DNA of 64,000 nucleotides. Origin: Clusia tigrina (lineage: Eukaryota > Arthropoda > Insecta > Diptera > Clusiidae). The position numbers were made by a program, and so were the translations under genes. The notes beneath the pieces were generated by a model. That model worked only from the letters and a program-made list of their open reading frames with translations, was not told the DNA's origin and made no database searches. Of this stretch, positions 11,109 through 22,606 are shown in pieces; position 1 is the stretch's first letter; the number at the start of each line of letters is the position of its first letter. The stretch covers positions 344,641,131 to 344,705,130 of the forward strand of contig OV050030.1 of NCBI GenBank assembly GCA_920105625.2. The letters are read 5' to 3'.

Positions 11109-12620
11109 AATATATCTAAAAGCTGAAAAACCAACAACAATGACAATTCTGAAGAAAGAACAACAATGTCAAAGACAGATAATATATAAGAACATAGTAT
11201 GTAAGGGGAGTTTCGTAAGAACTGTTGATTAAAAGGACCGTTAGAAGCAGCAACTTAAAATGTATATTTTATTTTAGAGCATCAAGTCAACTTATTTTTA
11301 GTGCATGAATTCTACAATTGAGGGCTCAACCGGGGTTGTTTTAAAAAAATTAGTGAAATCAATAACAAATGCTATATTTTTTTTTAACATAATAACAATG
11401 AGTTAATCTGATTGACATTTTATGTGTAATAAATAAAACTAAAAGTAATGCGAGGTGTGCGAAAAAGAGCCACAAAAATACACATTTATAATTAAAACCG
11501 AGTACAGAATTCTGAAGTCGGATTAGAACGACTTCGAAATACCCTTTAGCTTTTCTTGTGCGTGCGAGTTCACAATAGAGATGTTTTCTTCATAAATCAT
11601 AATTAGGAGGATATCTACAGTAATTTGCGGTACGGTAACTTGAATTGATTATTGCGACGCCGTTTGTTGTGTATGGCTTTGTAGGATACATATACGTACT
11701 AATATAAAATTTCGTCACAAAATATTGTGTAGGTCGAAACTTTTGTTTTCATATATCATCACTAGAAGCATAGATAGGGTAATTGTCTTTAAGTGGGGTC
11801 CCCAAAGTTCATTATATGGGAGGGAGGCGAATCCTTCCTCTGATCGACCCCGAATCTTATATATGGCTTTGTAGGGTCCCTATATGTACTTTTATAAAAT
11901 TTCTTCCAAAAATATTGTATAGGTCGTAAGTTATAATAATATGTCAAGAGTGGGCGTGGCTGTAGAAATAACTCGCCCATTTTTTGTGTGGTATTTAATG
12001 TTAGTACCCGCAACATTCATGTGAAATTTCGTTGAGAAATCTATAATAGGAAGACAGTAATGATTTTTGGCTAATTGTGGGCGTGGCAGTTGTATTATGA
12101 TCTCCATATTCTGCACACACACTATTATGCACCCCATGTATATTTCTGCTGGCATCAATACGAGCATAGGTAGGCTAATTTTAATTTTAGACCCGAAAGT
12201 TCCTCATATAAAAAATGGGCGTGTCTTTTCTCTGATGAGCCCCATTTGTTGCAGATAGCTTTATAATGTCCACATGTTTCTTCATGTGAAAGTTCGTCAT
12301 TAAATCTCTACCAGATCGGAGGTTACAAATATTTGTTAAATATCTCCATAACTGCCAAATAATGTCGCGATTCGGTCAATTAGACCGAAGTTATAGTCAT
12401 TTTAAAAAAGGTGAAAAAAGTTCCTTATATGGAAGGTAGGCGTGGTTTTTGTCCAAATGTGCCCATATAGCAATCTGGTTCTGTATCTTTGTCCAGGCTA
12501 CACTTTTGCAAAATTTCATTAAGATAGCTCTAACGGTGTAGAAAAAAAGTGGCCACAGACGGACAGACGGAACGGCGGACAGACGGACGGACAAAATAAA
12601 AATTGCTTAGAAAGTGATTC
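11109..12620. repeat. Non-coding repeat region with recurring GGGCGTGG blocks
   Basis: No gene seen. From about 11640 to 12600 the sequence has degenerate units, each with a (T/G)GGCGTGG core (near 11951, 12078, 12216 and 12436) and phrases such as TTTCRTYNNNAAAT. It ends in a GACGGACAGACGG-rich stretch (12555-12595). This resembles a non-autonomous repeat seen widely in fly intergenic DNA; I cannot name the family. 11109-11640 is AT-rich and unassigned. Confidence 0.5.
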
Positions 12621-12628
12621 TGATCATA

Positions 12629-12721
<93 letters not shown>
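12621..12721. repeat. (TA)n microsatellite
   Basis: About 100 bp of pure TA/AT dinucleotide after GATCATATC. It directly follows the end of the GACGGACAG repeat, probably as part of the same repeat family's end. Confidence 0.95.
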
Positions 12722-12723
<2 letters not shown>

Positions 12724-12779
12724 ATACCTATCACGCCTCCTTCTTGAAATCGCAACCCCTCTCAAAAGCACAAAATTAG

Positions 12780-12816
12780 TATACCCTATTTACCTTTTTT
12801 AAAGGTAAAGGGTATA
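12780..12816. repeat. Short hairpin, ATACCCT...AGGGTAT
   Basis: The inverted sequence ATACCCTATTTACCTTT pairs with AAAGGTAAAGGGTAT across a few T/A bases. It may be the terminal structure of the non-autonomous repeat to its left. Confidence 0.55.
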
Positions 12817-14084
12817 ATTAATATACACCCAAATATATGATATTATATAAAACAAAAATTTAATAAAGTCAGTTTTATTACAAAGAGCATGAACTACTTG
12901 AAAACCGTAAACAAAATCTGAATTTAATTTAATTACATAAGAAGCTGGACAAGAAACACTCATACAAAAATCACATGAATAGCAATAGCAGGTGGAATAG
13001 CCTTTTTATTTTTTTTTTCGTTCATATTTAAATAAAAACACAATACAAATTTAGTTGAAATAATTAAATTTTAAAAATTTATATAAAAGGAATTCAACAC
13101 ATTAATACTTTAAACACAAAACAATCTAATAAATATTATATGTAAATCTTAAAACAACACCATATTCTGAAATACTAATTGCAGTCGATCCGACAAAAAT
13201 TTGAAAATCCGCAGCAGAGCAGGAAGAACGCCAAAAATCGACGTCAGAAGTTTCCAGAGAAGCAAAGAAGTCCAAGAGGGAGACCGAGAAGAAAGAATTA
13301 CAGTGATCGTAAAGGCAGTAAAACGAGGAATCAGCACGAAAGTAGTAATATAAGGAGCAGGGGAAAATAAATGAAATAAACACAAGAATTTGTGAGAAGA
13401 GCGATTTGCACATATGTTGAAAGAAATTTTGTTTTGGGCAAAATGAAAAGCTAAAAAAAAAATTTCAAAATTTAATGATAAAGATGTTAAGACGAGTATT
13501 TTAAAAATAAAAGGTAAGAAAATATTAAAACATTAAGAAAAAAACTAAAAAGAATGTAAGGAAAGAATAACTTTAAGGAAGTCAAATCAAAGAAAAAATT
13601 ATGAAGAAGTAATTCAATAGAATAATACATAAGAAATTACAAGGAAATAAATGAAGAAAAACTATTAAGTTCTAAGCAAGCCGTAGAACTCCAGAAGAAA
13701 ATTTAATAAGTTAAGAAATTTAAAAAAAATGTTTAGAATTTAAAAAAAGAATATATTAAGAAAACACACTCATGTCACCATAAACAAACATTCACACTCA
13801 TTATACTGAAAACTTATTATTGCAAACAAACTGTATATAAACTTTAATTAAAATAATATTATAAGCGACATGGACAGAAACGGTATTCTACAACTTACTG
13901 TAATAGGACTAAAACAGAAACTAGAATTAAGTACAAACTGGAATTAAGTACAAGCGGACGCAAAATGACACTCTAAGACAGAATTCTCGAATATTTTCAG
14001 TTAAGCGAAGAGCAAGACTTAAAATCCGAGGATAATGAGGGGTGAGAGTTTCCAGAAGCTAAAAAAATCAAGAGGAAAATTTTT
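12817..14084. other. AT-rich DNA, nothing recognised
   Basis: Very A-rich on the plus strand (AAGAAAAAA-type runs from 13420 to 13760). One 63-codon plus-strand frame (13179-13370) is Arg/Lys-rich but has no recognisable domain or context. I see no gene here. Confidence 0.5.
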
Positions 14085-14450
14085 GTGGAAAGCTGTGCTT
14101 TGGTTTGTGTCTTTGTTGGAAGGAAAAGTTCATGTGAAGTTTAATGTAAGCAATAATAAGTTTCATGAAATTTTCTCATACCCGCAGCCCCTGTGTTTGC
14201 TTTTGATCAGCACAAGTATCTTATAAGCTAAAAATTCAGCTCAGTTTGGTTTTTAATGATAAGAAAGCAGCTGCGGTCTCTTTAAATAAAAGCTTATTCA
14301 ACTCGGATGCGTGTTTACTGATAAGAAAGCAGCTGCGTTCGGTTGGACGTGATCGCTGAGCGCTGAGTGCATGTACGCACACGTGGGAGTTTCACGCCTG
14401 GGGTGGCGCTAGACACGTACCTTTCAGCTTATGTGTGTGTATGTGTGTGT
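14085..14450 (+). repeat. Eroded Polinton terminal repeat
   Basis: Aligns with 39670-40140: GTGGAAAGCTGTGCTTTGG, TTTACTGATAAGAAAGCAGC, GTTCGG..GTGATCGCTGAGCGCTGAG and GGAGTTTCACG are shared at perhaps 80-85% identity. The outermost part beginning AGTAGCTAAAC is missing. A (GT)n run at 14430-14460 and an (ATAAT)n tract at 14583-14650 follow. Confidence 0.75.
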
Positions 14451-14736
14451 GTGTGTGTATGAATGTTCTTATTTTGTATATATGAAGGTATTGAAGAAAA
14501 AGGAAAAACATTTTCTTTTGTTTTAATTCTTTATCTTTAATTATTTGCTTAATTATAACTATTATAATCATTATCTAATAAAAAATAGAATATAATATAA
14601 TATAATATATTATCTAAAATTAAAATATAATATAATATAATATATTATTCTAAATACACAAGCTGCAAAAAGAGATAAGAGAAAAAATCATTAATAAATA
14701 ACAAGTCAGCAGAAATAATATAAAGAAAAAACTCAC

Positions 14737-14957
14737 TTCAATATGTATCTTCGACAGTAGTCATTGAGTTGACTCGCCAGCATTTCTATTCCTTCACGGA
14801 GGGATATATTTAAGTTAATTTCATTTTGTTTAATTAATTCTTCCATCTGGTTTTCAATCTCAAGTTGATTCAAACATACCTACCGGAACCGTTCAAGAAA
14901 TGCTCTGGCAGTAATTAAATATTCTGCCAATGTATCCAAATACATCTCCTCTTCCAT
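14737..14957 (-). pseudogene. Polinton small two-exon gene, old copy
   Basis: Homologue of the gene at 55209. The ATG is the complement of 14955-14957; the product starts MEEEMYLDTLAEYLITARAFLERF and later has NISLREGIEMLASQLNDYCRRYI. A stop (TAG) occurs after RFR in this copy. The exon end is followed by GTGAGT (complement of 14731-14736), the same donor position as in the intact copy. This supports real splicing, though the acceptor was not resolved here. Function unknown; the product would be about 70 residues, helical and charged. Confidence 0.7.
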
Positions 14958-15041
14958 TCTGATTCTTTTGTTTTTTAAAAATGAGAATTAGAATATACCT
15001 TCAATACAAAAAATGATTTTAGATTACAAGCGAATGCAACA

Positions 15042-15545
15042 TTTAAGTGGTGGTTGTAAGTCTCCACAACTATCTAAATATTCCTTATGGTTGTGATTTT
15101 TGTAGTACGCTACCCAATGTGCTCCAGGACCGCATGAGTCATCTAAATTAAAAATACCACATTCTTGAGGTAATGGTTTTTTAGGTATATATTATATTGT
15201 TTAAGATATAAGCCTTTACCCATAGCAATTGACTCCATGTATCTATTGTGTCGCGTAGCCTCTGCTAGTTGTTCCTTTCCATTTTTTATGTTATTTATTG
15301 CTTTTGCAATTGCTGATCCACCATTAGCTAAACCACCAAGTGCAGACAACTTAGCTTTTTCAGCTAATATTTGGTCAGCGTAATGTCTTTTATTTATATC
15401 TTTTGTTTGTGAATATGTAATATCATGCTCTTTGCATGTCGCAACCAATGGATTTATTCCTTTATCTCCTCTTGCTAAACTTTCTTTTAGTTTTCTTCCT
15501 GGTCCACAAAATTGATAACCAGTTGTAGTTCAAAAGGTAATGCGT
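15042..15545 (-). pseudogene. Polinton PLA2/protease gene, old copy
   Basis: The minus strand reads GYQFCGPGRKLKESLARGDKG, then CKEHDITYS, a phospholipase A2-like calcium loop and His-Asp catalytic region. It jumps from the ADQILAEKA segment straight to LSALGGLANGGSAIAKAINN, the hydrophobic Gly/Ala segment, so it carries an internal deletion. The end reads GIFNLDDSCGPGAHWVAYYKN and DSCGDLQPPLK, the His region of an adenain-like Cys protease. Start codon and protease C-terminus are lost. Confidence 0.8.
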
Positions 15546-15676
15546 TTATTATTTTATGCGTTTATTATTTTGATATATAAAATAACCAAGCCCCATTTGT
15601 GTTAACATTACAAATCGAAATGAGATACTTTCTACATATAATAGAGACTTTATATTGAAAACATATTAGTTCTCAA

Positions 15677-16340
15677 TATGCGATTAAAAAAGCAACATAA
15701 GCTAATTATAGTAAAAAATGCTGAAGATATGCAAGGCAAAAAACCAAAAATTATTCATAGTTCACTTTTACCAAATTCAATACGTGCACTTATTCTAGAA
15801 CCATCAGACTGTGGTAAGACTAATGTTATGTTTAGTGAAATGTTATGCTTAGTCTAAGGGTCTTAATTTCAAAAATATTTACATATATTCAAAATCTTTG
15901 TATCAACCAAAATATTGCTACCTAACGAAATTGATTGATCCAATAAAAGGAATAAACCTTTTTACTTTTTCGTAAACCACTCTCCATAATAATATTCGAT
16001 AATGTAATTTGTGATAAACAAAGCACAATAAGAGATTATTTTTGTATGGGTAGACACAAGTATATTGATTGTTTTTATTTATGTCAAACATATACGAAAA
16101 TTCCTAAACATTTAATACGTGATAATGCAAATATGATTATTATATTTAAGCAAGATGGAATGAATGTTAAGCATATACGAGTATATAATGATCATATTAT
16201 AGGTGATATGTCATTTAATCAATTTATGAAGATTTGTAGTGAATTTTGGAGCGATAAGTATGGTTTATTGTTGTAAGTAAGGATGAGTTAATAAATAAAG
16301 GACGATATCGAAAAGGATTTGATAATTCCATTAAATTATG
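15677..16340 (+). pseudogene. Polinton packaging ATPase, old copy
   Basis: ATG at 15677 (MRLKKQHKLIIVKNAEDMQG). The P-loop reads EPSDCGKT against GPADCGKT in the better copy. A duplication-like TTATGTTTAGTGAAATGTTATG stretch then breaks the frame, and Walker B follows as IIFDNVICDKQSTIRDYF in pieces. The C-terminal part 16046-16276 (CFYLCQTYTKIPKHLIRDN...MSFNQFMKICSEFW) is open. Family: A32/FtsK-HerA-type genome packaging ATPase. Confidence 0.82.
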
Positions 16341-16394
16341 AGGGATCAGATGTAAAGCAGAAAATAATAAACCACTCAAAGATATAATAAAGGT

Positions 16395-16722
16395 AAGAGC
16401 AGTATAAAAAGAAAAACTAAAAAATTTCAAATTAAATGCAATCGATAGGGTAAATATGTTGAAAGACAACAACAAAACCTTTGAATGAAATAATTGGAAA
16501 CTTCAAAAATAATAAGAATATTTCAAGGACTGTCTATGATGAAAACTATGATGATGATGATGATAATGATGATAATGAAAACTATGATTATAATATGGCT
16601 TCTTTCACAAATGATAATGATTCATTAACAAATAGGCAGAAATCACAAAAATATAATTTTGAACAAAACAAACTAAAAAAATTGAAACAAAATAATTTAT
16701 ATCAAAACAAACTAAAAAATGA
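16395..16722 (+). pseudogene. Polinton acidic/coiled gene, old copy (interrupted)
   Basis: Matches the start of the gene at 48379: RAV..EKLKNFKLNAIDRVNML, then KPLNEIIGNFKNNKNI, followed by an Asp/Asn-rich stretch and Lys/Asn-rich repeats of QNKLKKLKQNN. LINE-B is inserted immediately after AAACTAAAAAA (about 16722). The rest of the gene, present at 48780-49840 in the other copy, is missing downstream of the LINE. Confidence 0.65.
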
Positions 16723-17172
16723 GTGGTTTCATTGGTCAGCGTCTGTTCTCCATGTTAGGAGCGGCTGTTTAAAGTACGAATGCCGGCCTTAGGGCTATCA
16801 GGATTGAATCCAGTAAGATTCTGATTATGGTATACTGGAAAGGAAGCGGACGACACTGGGCTGGAGTAGTGGATCCCTGTTACCTCAGTAGTCTGAAATG
16901 GCTTCCAGAAAGATTCGCTACTTCTTCCGTCCTTTTAAAACTTGGCAGGTCTCACAATACGTTCGAAGCTCGTAGCCACAGGCGTGGCCACTTAGGTTAG
17001 GTTGAGATAACTCCCCATTAGTTCCGGCTCGAAGTCTGGCCCTGAACACTGTTCCCCATAAGGGAGAATGTCAACCCCCGCATGGCCTCCCTGAATTCAT
17101 AGATAACCGTGGGATTTACGGAAACTACTTGCACGAGAGGAGACAGCGGTTGTGAGTTTGGGCCCATATTAC

Positions 17173-18750
17173 ATGGACAAGCAAATAAACCTAAAAACTA
17201 TAAATAACGATAACAATAAGCAGACAACAAGCGTAGCGGATATCTTCAATAGAAGCTCTCTCATCGAAAGATCACCGCCACACAGCAAAGCACTGCCAGC
17301 ATACGGCGTATCAGGTGGACAAAATGAAAATGATGTAACAGGCGATGCTCAAAGAACACACAGTGACATAATTGGGACACCAGTATCTCTCTACACGGGC
17401 TCCCTTACCACTACAAATTGTAGCCAACAGGTGGTGTGCAAAATGAAGACAGTGGAAAAAACGGACGAAAAACTTCCAGGTGCCCTGGCAGTATCAACTC
17501 CGCCTATATCCACTCGGGACACTGGAGCAGCAAAGGAACGAACAGAAGTTGCGGTAACACCCTTCAATGCTCAAGTGACAACTCTGGGGAAGGCCATAAA
17601 TGATTTACTGCAGTTTTGCAAGATTAAGCCAAATGTGCATAATGAGGTAAAACGACTAGCAGCGGTTATGAAGGCAAAACACGTCCAGATCGAGATGCAA
17701 TTAAAGAGCATGCGCACTATTCAAAATGCTCCACAGCCGAGCACGATCACAGTCGCAGTGAACACGGGATCTGGGAAGAGGCGAAGGGCCAACGCCAGTC
17801 CGACAGGGAAAACAATAATGAACTGCGATTCAACAAAGGGGCCCGTGAAAAGAGTGCGAGCAAATAACGATCTTAGCGCGGCAGTTGAAATTCCACATGC
17901 GCAGGTCGTCTGTCCCAAGGCACCAGCCAGGAAAGAGGTGGTCACGCAGGTACAATGCCCACAAACAGGAGATGATGCCCCAAAACCGCAAGAGAAGGAA
18001 CGGTGGATAAAGATGGAAAAAAAACCAAGGAAAAAGCAACAAGACGCTTAAGCCTACGATATAAAACCTAGACCGGATGCCATCATAATTACGGCAGCGG
18101 GTGCATCGCCATACGCCGACATCCTAAAAACGGTGAAAGCCAGTAGTGCGTTGAAAGAGCTAGGGGGAGATGTTAGGCGCATATACCAGGGTAACAAAGG
18201 AGACTTGATAATCAAGCTTAAGAGTGCTCCCGAAAATAAGACGGCAAAATATAAAGCGGCGGTGAAGGAAGTAGTGGCAAAAACGCACTGCATCAGAATA
18301 CAATGTAGAGATGTGGATATGATTACTACCCCCGAGGAGATTTGCGGCGCCTTGAAGGAAAAGGGTAACATCAGTAGGCCGGACGTCTCGGCAATAAACA
18401 ATATGCGAAAGTGCTATGACGGTACGCACACAGCGTACATCGATCTTCCCGCAAATAAAGCCAAAAATATACTGACTGCGCGTAATATACAAATAGGATG
18501 GGTAAATTGTAGAATTCGGGAGACGGTATCACTTAAGCGTTGTTTCAGATGCTGGGGTTACGGTCATCTGGCGCATCACTGTAATGAACCCATAGACAAA
18601 ACAGACATGTGTAGAAAGTGCGGCGAAAAGAGCCACCTAGCAGCAACCTGTAAAAACAAAGAGAGGTGCGCTCTATGCGAAGGCACTCATGCAGCTGGCA
18701 GCTACAAATGTCCTGTATATCAGAAGGCGAGGAAACATTGCGGACAATGA
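17173..18750 (+). pseudogene. LINE-B ORF1 (gag-like, CCHC knuckles)
   Basis: The first ATG in frame is at 17173 (MDKQINLKT). A TAA at 18049-18051 interrupts it after KKQQDA; reading resumes in the same frame to 18750. The second part has PRPDAIIITA and SPYADILK, as in LINE-A, then three knuckles: CFRCWGYGHLAHHC, CRKCGEKSHLAATC and CALCEGTHAAGSYKC. The TGA at 18748-18750 overlaps the ORF2 ATG (18747). It would be an RNA-binding nucleocapsid-like protein; one nonsense change separates it from an open frame. Confidence 0.9.
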
Positions 18751-21728
18751 GAATCGTGCAACTAAACTTAAACCGATGCGCGGCGGCCCAGGATCTCCTG
18801 ACCCAAACTATGTTCGAACAAAAATTCGACGTGCGGCTATTGTGTGAACAATACCGAAATTTAAATTGTCACAACTGGGTACAGGATGCCCAGCAGAAGA
18901 TAACAATTGCGGAAAATGGTTTCACATGGGCGAAAATAAAAAATGTGTACTTTTTTTCATGCTATGCTCCCCCCAGTATGACTCTAGATGACTTCGAGAG
19001 GATGTTGATGGCCTTGGTGATAGAAGTCCGGTCGTAGTAGCAGGAGACTTCAACGCCTAGTCCACAGCATGGGGAAGTACACGCACAGATCAGCGAGGAA
19101 GAATTCTGCTCGAATGCCTAGCTCCATTATCGTTAGACCTTTTAAACTACGGTAGTAAGAATACATTCGAAACAGGCAGGAGGGGTTCCGTGATAGACCT
19201 CACCTTCGCACACAATGTTATAACTCGCAACGCACAGTGGAAAGTGAGCAGCATATACACACACAGTGACCACCGGGCTATTGAAATAGATATCACAGCG
19301 CAGAAAAAACAACGAATTCGTCAACGAAAGTGCCAACAAAACGGTGGAAATGGCAGGTTTTTGACGTAGAAGCCTTTAATACCGCCTGGAAAGATGAGGA
19401 AATCCCCCTGGACACGGCAGAAAAGATGGCGGTCAGCATAACGGACAAACTCAGCATGGCCTGTGACGTGGCAATGCCAAGAATATCAAACAGAATTGTG
19501 GTGGAATGACGAAATCGCTAATGCGACGAAAAGATGTAACCAAGCGCGCAGAAAGGCAAAACGAGCTCGCAATAGGCCAATTTGGGAACCGCTGCATCAA
19601 GTACATAAAGAGTGTAGGAAAGTACTGAAAGTAGCCATTAAAAACAACAAAAACGCATATTTTAAGGAGCTCTACAACAGTTCTGATCTCGATCCATGGG
19701 GTAACGCATACAAGGCAGTGATGGACAAACTTAAAGGGCCAAGAGCACCGCAACCAACAGAATATAAATTGATGCGTAAGGTGGTTGCAGCGCTCTTTCC
19801 CCCACAGGAGGAAACAATTCTGTACAACGGCCAACAAATAAACAGGACAGAAATCCCCGAGATTTCCACTGATGAGGTAGTGTTCACTCTGCGGAGAATC
19901 GCTGACGGTAAAGCACACGGGCTAGACGGTTTGCCCAATATTGCGGTAAAAGCGGCGGTCAAGGCAACACCTGAAATCTTCACGCAGGTGTACAATGCGT
20001 GCTTAAACGAGGGAATATACCCAGATATTTGGAAAAGACAGAGGCTGGTATTACTGCTTAAGCCCGGAAAGCAATTGGACCACCCATCCTCGTACAGATC
20101 AATTTGCATGCTCGATACGCTGGGTAAAATCTTAGAGAGAATTATCTGCGATAGACTGCAAGAATCACTTGAAAAGCCAGGAGGATTGGCCGCAAATCAA
20201 TTTGGATTTCGGAGATCGCGATCCACCGTGGATGCAGTCCAAGCAGTGATGGATATGGCAAGAGAAGCACTCAGCGGGAATAGATGGGTAAATGGAAGCA
20301 AAAAATACTGCGCAGTGATCACATTGGATGTGAAGAACGCTTTCAACTCGGCGAGTTGGCCATTAATCATAAGCGCCCTCCGGAAATTCGCTGTCCCGGA
20401 GTACTTGTTGCGAATTTTAGCTAGTTATTTTGACAACCGAGTACTACTGTACGATACGGACGAAGGGGCAAAGCAATATAGGATCATGGGGGGAGTACCC
20501 CAGGGTTCTGTGCTCGGCCCTTCATTATGGAATGGTATGTACAATAACATACTCCAACTGGACCTACCGGAAGATACTACGGTGGTAGGCTATGCGGACG
20601 ACATTGCTGTGGTAGCAGTAGCAAAACAGCTGGATATGCTCCAAACGATATGCAATGATGCGATCGTCAGAATAAGAAGCTGGCTTGATGACTCAAAACT
20701 GGAATTGGCGGCCCAGAAAACAGAGGTGGTCCTGCTGAGCTCCAGAAAAGTGCGAGAGCATATAACAATATCGGTGGGCGAACACGCAATTACATCGCAG
20801 CCGTATCTGTTACTTGGGTATACTTGGGAGTGATCATAGACGCGAAACTGACCTTCAAGGAACACCTTAGGACAGTATGCGAAAAGGCTGCCCGCGTCAA
20901 CGATGCGCTCACAAAGATGATGCCAAACTTGGGAGGGCCCAGATCAAGTCGAAGGAAGCTACTATCGAGGGTAACTACCTCGATCATCCTATATGCGGCT
21001 CCAATTTGGGCATAAGTCGCGCGTACAGAGAGCGTCTCAAAAGGAATCCGATCTGTACATAGGCTCAGCGCGCTAAGGGTTGCTAGCGCCTTTCGGACAG
21101 TTTCGGATGATGCCATTTGTGTGTTATCAAGTAAGCCACCAATCGACCTGCTTGCATATGAAATGCAGGATTTGTATAGGAGAGTGACAACACCAGCGGC
21201 TGCAGATAAGCTTGAAATAAGACAGAAAACCATGCAGCAATGGCAGCAAAGATGGGAGCAATCCAGCAAAGGCCTATGGACATTCCAACTGATACATAAT
21301 ATCAACGAATGGTACTCGCGGACACACGGCGAACTTAACTTAACTATTTAACACAGATGCTTAGTGGCCACGGGTGCTTCAAGGAATACTTGCACAAATA
21401 CAAAAACGATGTTGACCCGTTGTGTCCAAGTTGCCCGGGAGAGCAAGAAAACGCGCAGCATATACTTTTTCATTGCCCGCGATTTAACGAGAGCAAAAAC
21501 AACTTGAGCGCTATCTTAGGAGAACAACCAGCAGTGGCTAATCTGGTAGCGCATATGTGTGAAACCGAGACTAAATGGGAAGCAGTTTGTTCTACAGTAT
21601 CCATTATGATGATAACTCTGCGGAACACTGAACGCGCCCGAACAGCAGCACGCCTAAGCCAGCGCAGTGCTGAGGAAAACGTTAATAGGGATGTTTCCAG
21701 AAGTAGGACTGAAAATGGACAGACCTAA
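18747..21728 (+). pseudogene. LINE-B ORF2 (endonuclease-reverse transcriptase)
   Basis: Opens MRIVQLNLNRCAAAQDLL. The endonuclease is broken: a shift near 19017, a stop inside GDFNA*STAWG, then SIYTHSDHRAI. The RT is nearly intact in one frame (about 19470-20800) with GLDGLPN, VITLDVKNAFNSASW (first catalytic Asp), GVPQGSVLGP and GYADDIAV (catalytic pair). A shift near 20810 leads to the thumb LGVIIDAKLTFKEH. Another stop follows at ILYAAPIWA*, then a CPSCPGEQENAQHILFHC terminal zinc motif. It shows what LINE-A lost in its RT deletion. Confidence 0.92.
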
Positions 21729-21910
21729 GACTGACGATTGAACGGTAAAGCTCGTAACGGCCTCTCGACGTATTACCTAACGGTGAGGTCCCGAGAGGAT
21801 AATCCGTCCGGACATCGGGGTGATTTTAGTGGGTTAAGGCCCCACACTACAAGGGTTTTTGACTGCTTTACACCTCGTAAAAAAAATATAAAAAAAAAAT
21901 ATATATATAT

Positions 21911-22048
21911 ATGGAAACACCCTCGAACATGGACAATATGGAAATGAATAAAAGAGAAATAGTCAATGAAATACACAAACAAGTACAAAAAAATTTTAAA
22001 AGACGACAAATTATCATCAATGGAATTGATGACTTATGGCAAGCAGAT
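21911..22048 (+). pseudogene. Polinton integrase, N-terminal fragment
   Basis: Open from an ATG: METPSNMDNMEMNKREIVNE, continuing to DDLWQAD, which is the first catalytic Asp of the integrase core. It is very similar to the integrase at 49911. Homology ends exactly after GGCAAGCAGAT (22048); the following frame (HTFELNKFLSK) is read-through into the subterminal repeat array. Confidence 0.85.
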
Positions 22049-22430
22049 CACACATTCGAGTTGAATAAGTTTTTATCTAAACAGGATGCAGCTGCATTTT
22101 TTTTCTCAGTAAACATCAATCCGAGTTGATTTAAATGGAATGCAGCTGCGCTTTTCTCAGTAAGCATCAATCCGAGTTGATTTAAATGGAATGCAGCTGT
22201 AGTTTTATCAGTAAACATCAATCCTAGTTGAAGCAGCTAATATATATTTATATGGAATACAGCTGTATTTTCATCAGTAAGCATCAATCCTAGTTGAAGA
22301 AGCTTATATATATTTAAATGGAATCCAGCTGAATTTTTATTAGTAAACATCAATCCGCGTTCAAGAAGCTTATATTTAAATGGAATGCAGCTGCATTTTT
22401 TATCAGTAAACACCAAACTGAGAAAGCTTA
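22049..22430 (-). repeat. Polinton subterminal CAGCTG repeat array, left-arm copy
   Basis: About six units of 53-68 bp, each with TCAGTAAACATCAATCC, GAGTTGA, AAATGGAATGCAGCTG-type sequence. CAGCTG (or a one-base variant) occurs near 22090, 22144, 22195, 22259, 22327 and 22387. It corresponds, inverted, to the array at 41660-42150. Confidence 0.8.
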
Positions 22431-22514
22431 CTAAAAATGATTTCCTCTACTGTGTTAGAAAATTTACTAAATAAATACAGATGTTGGATTGATGCTGAGC
22501 TTATAGAATTCTTC

Positions 22515-22524
22515 GAAGCAGTGA
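22515..22524 (+). repeat. Target-site duplication of LOA-like LINE, left
   Basis: GAAGCAGTGA, repeated exactly at 28106-28115. The bases outside do not match (C/A before, T/G after), so the duplication is exactly 10 bp. Confidence 0.95.
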
Positions 22525-22606
22525 TATATTTAAGAGTTTTATACACTGCGACCTGAAAGATCTATTGTGATGCCCCTATTTATTAGAAAGATGAGGATAG
22601 TCTCAT

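Larger units (their letters stand above)
16723..21905 (+). mobile_element. LINE-B, R1-like non-LTR retrotransposon
   Basis: About 5.2 kb, with 5' leader (to 17172), ORF1, ORF2, 3' UTR and an A-rich tail (21880-21905) ending in (TA)n. The leader shares TTAAAACYTGGCARGTCTC and GAAGCTCGT-type phrases with LINE-A, so the two are sister families. It sits inside the old Polinton. The Polinton sequence on its two sides is not contiguous (about 1.1 kb is missing against the other copy), so insertion came with a deletion or a later deletion removed the target duplication. Confidence 0.9.
14085..22048 (+). mobile_element. Old rearranged Polinton/Maverick remnant
   Basis: Pieces related to the Polinton at 39534-56211 occur in the order: eroded terminal repeat, small two-exon gene (minus), PLA2/protease (minus), ATPase (plus), coiled/acidic gene (plus), LINE-B insertion, and the first 46 codons of integrase (plus). 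Against the complete element, the terminal piece is in flipped orientation while the PLA2-ATPase-integrase block is not. This remnant therefore contains an internal inversion or a fusion of two copies. Polymerase and capsid genes are absent. Integrase homology stops abruptly at 22048, where the left arm of palindrome 2 begins. Confidence 0.75.

Noticed and set aside
13179..13413. Arg-rich frame (plus) and Cys/Phe-rich frame (minus) as genes
   Set aside because: Short, opposite shadows in AT-rich DNA with no domain, promoter or neighbour support.
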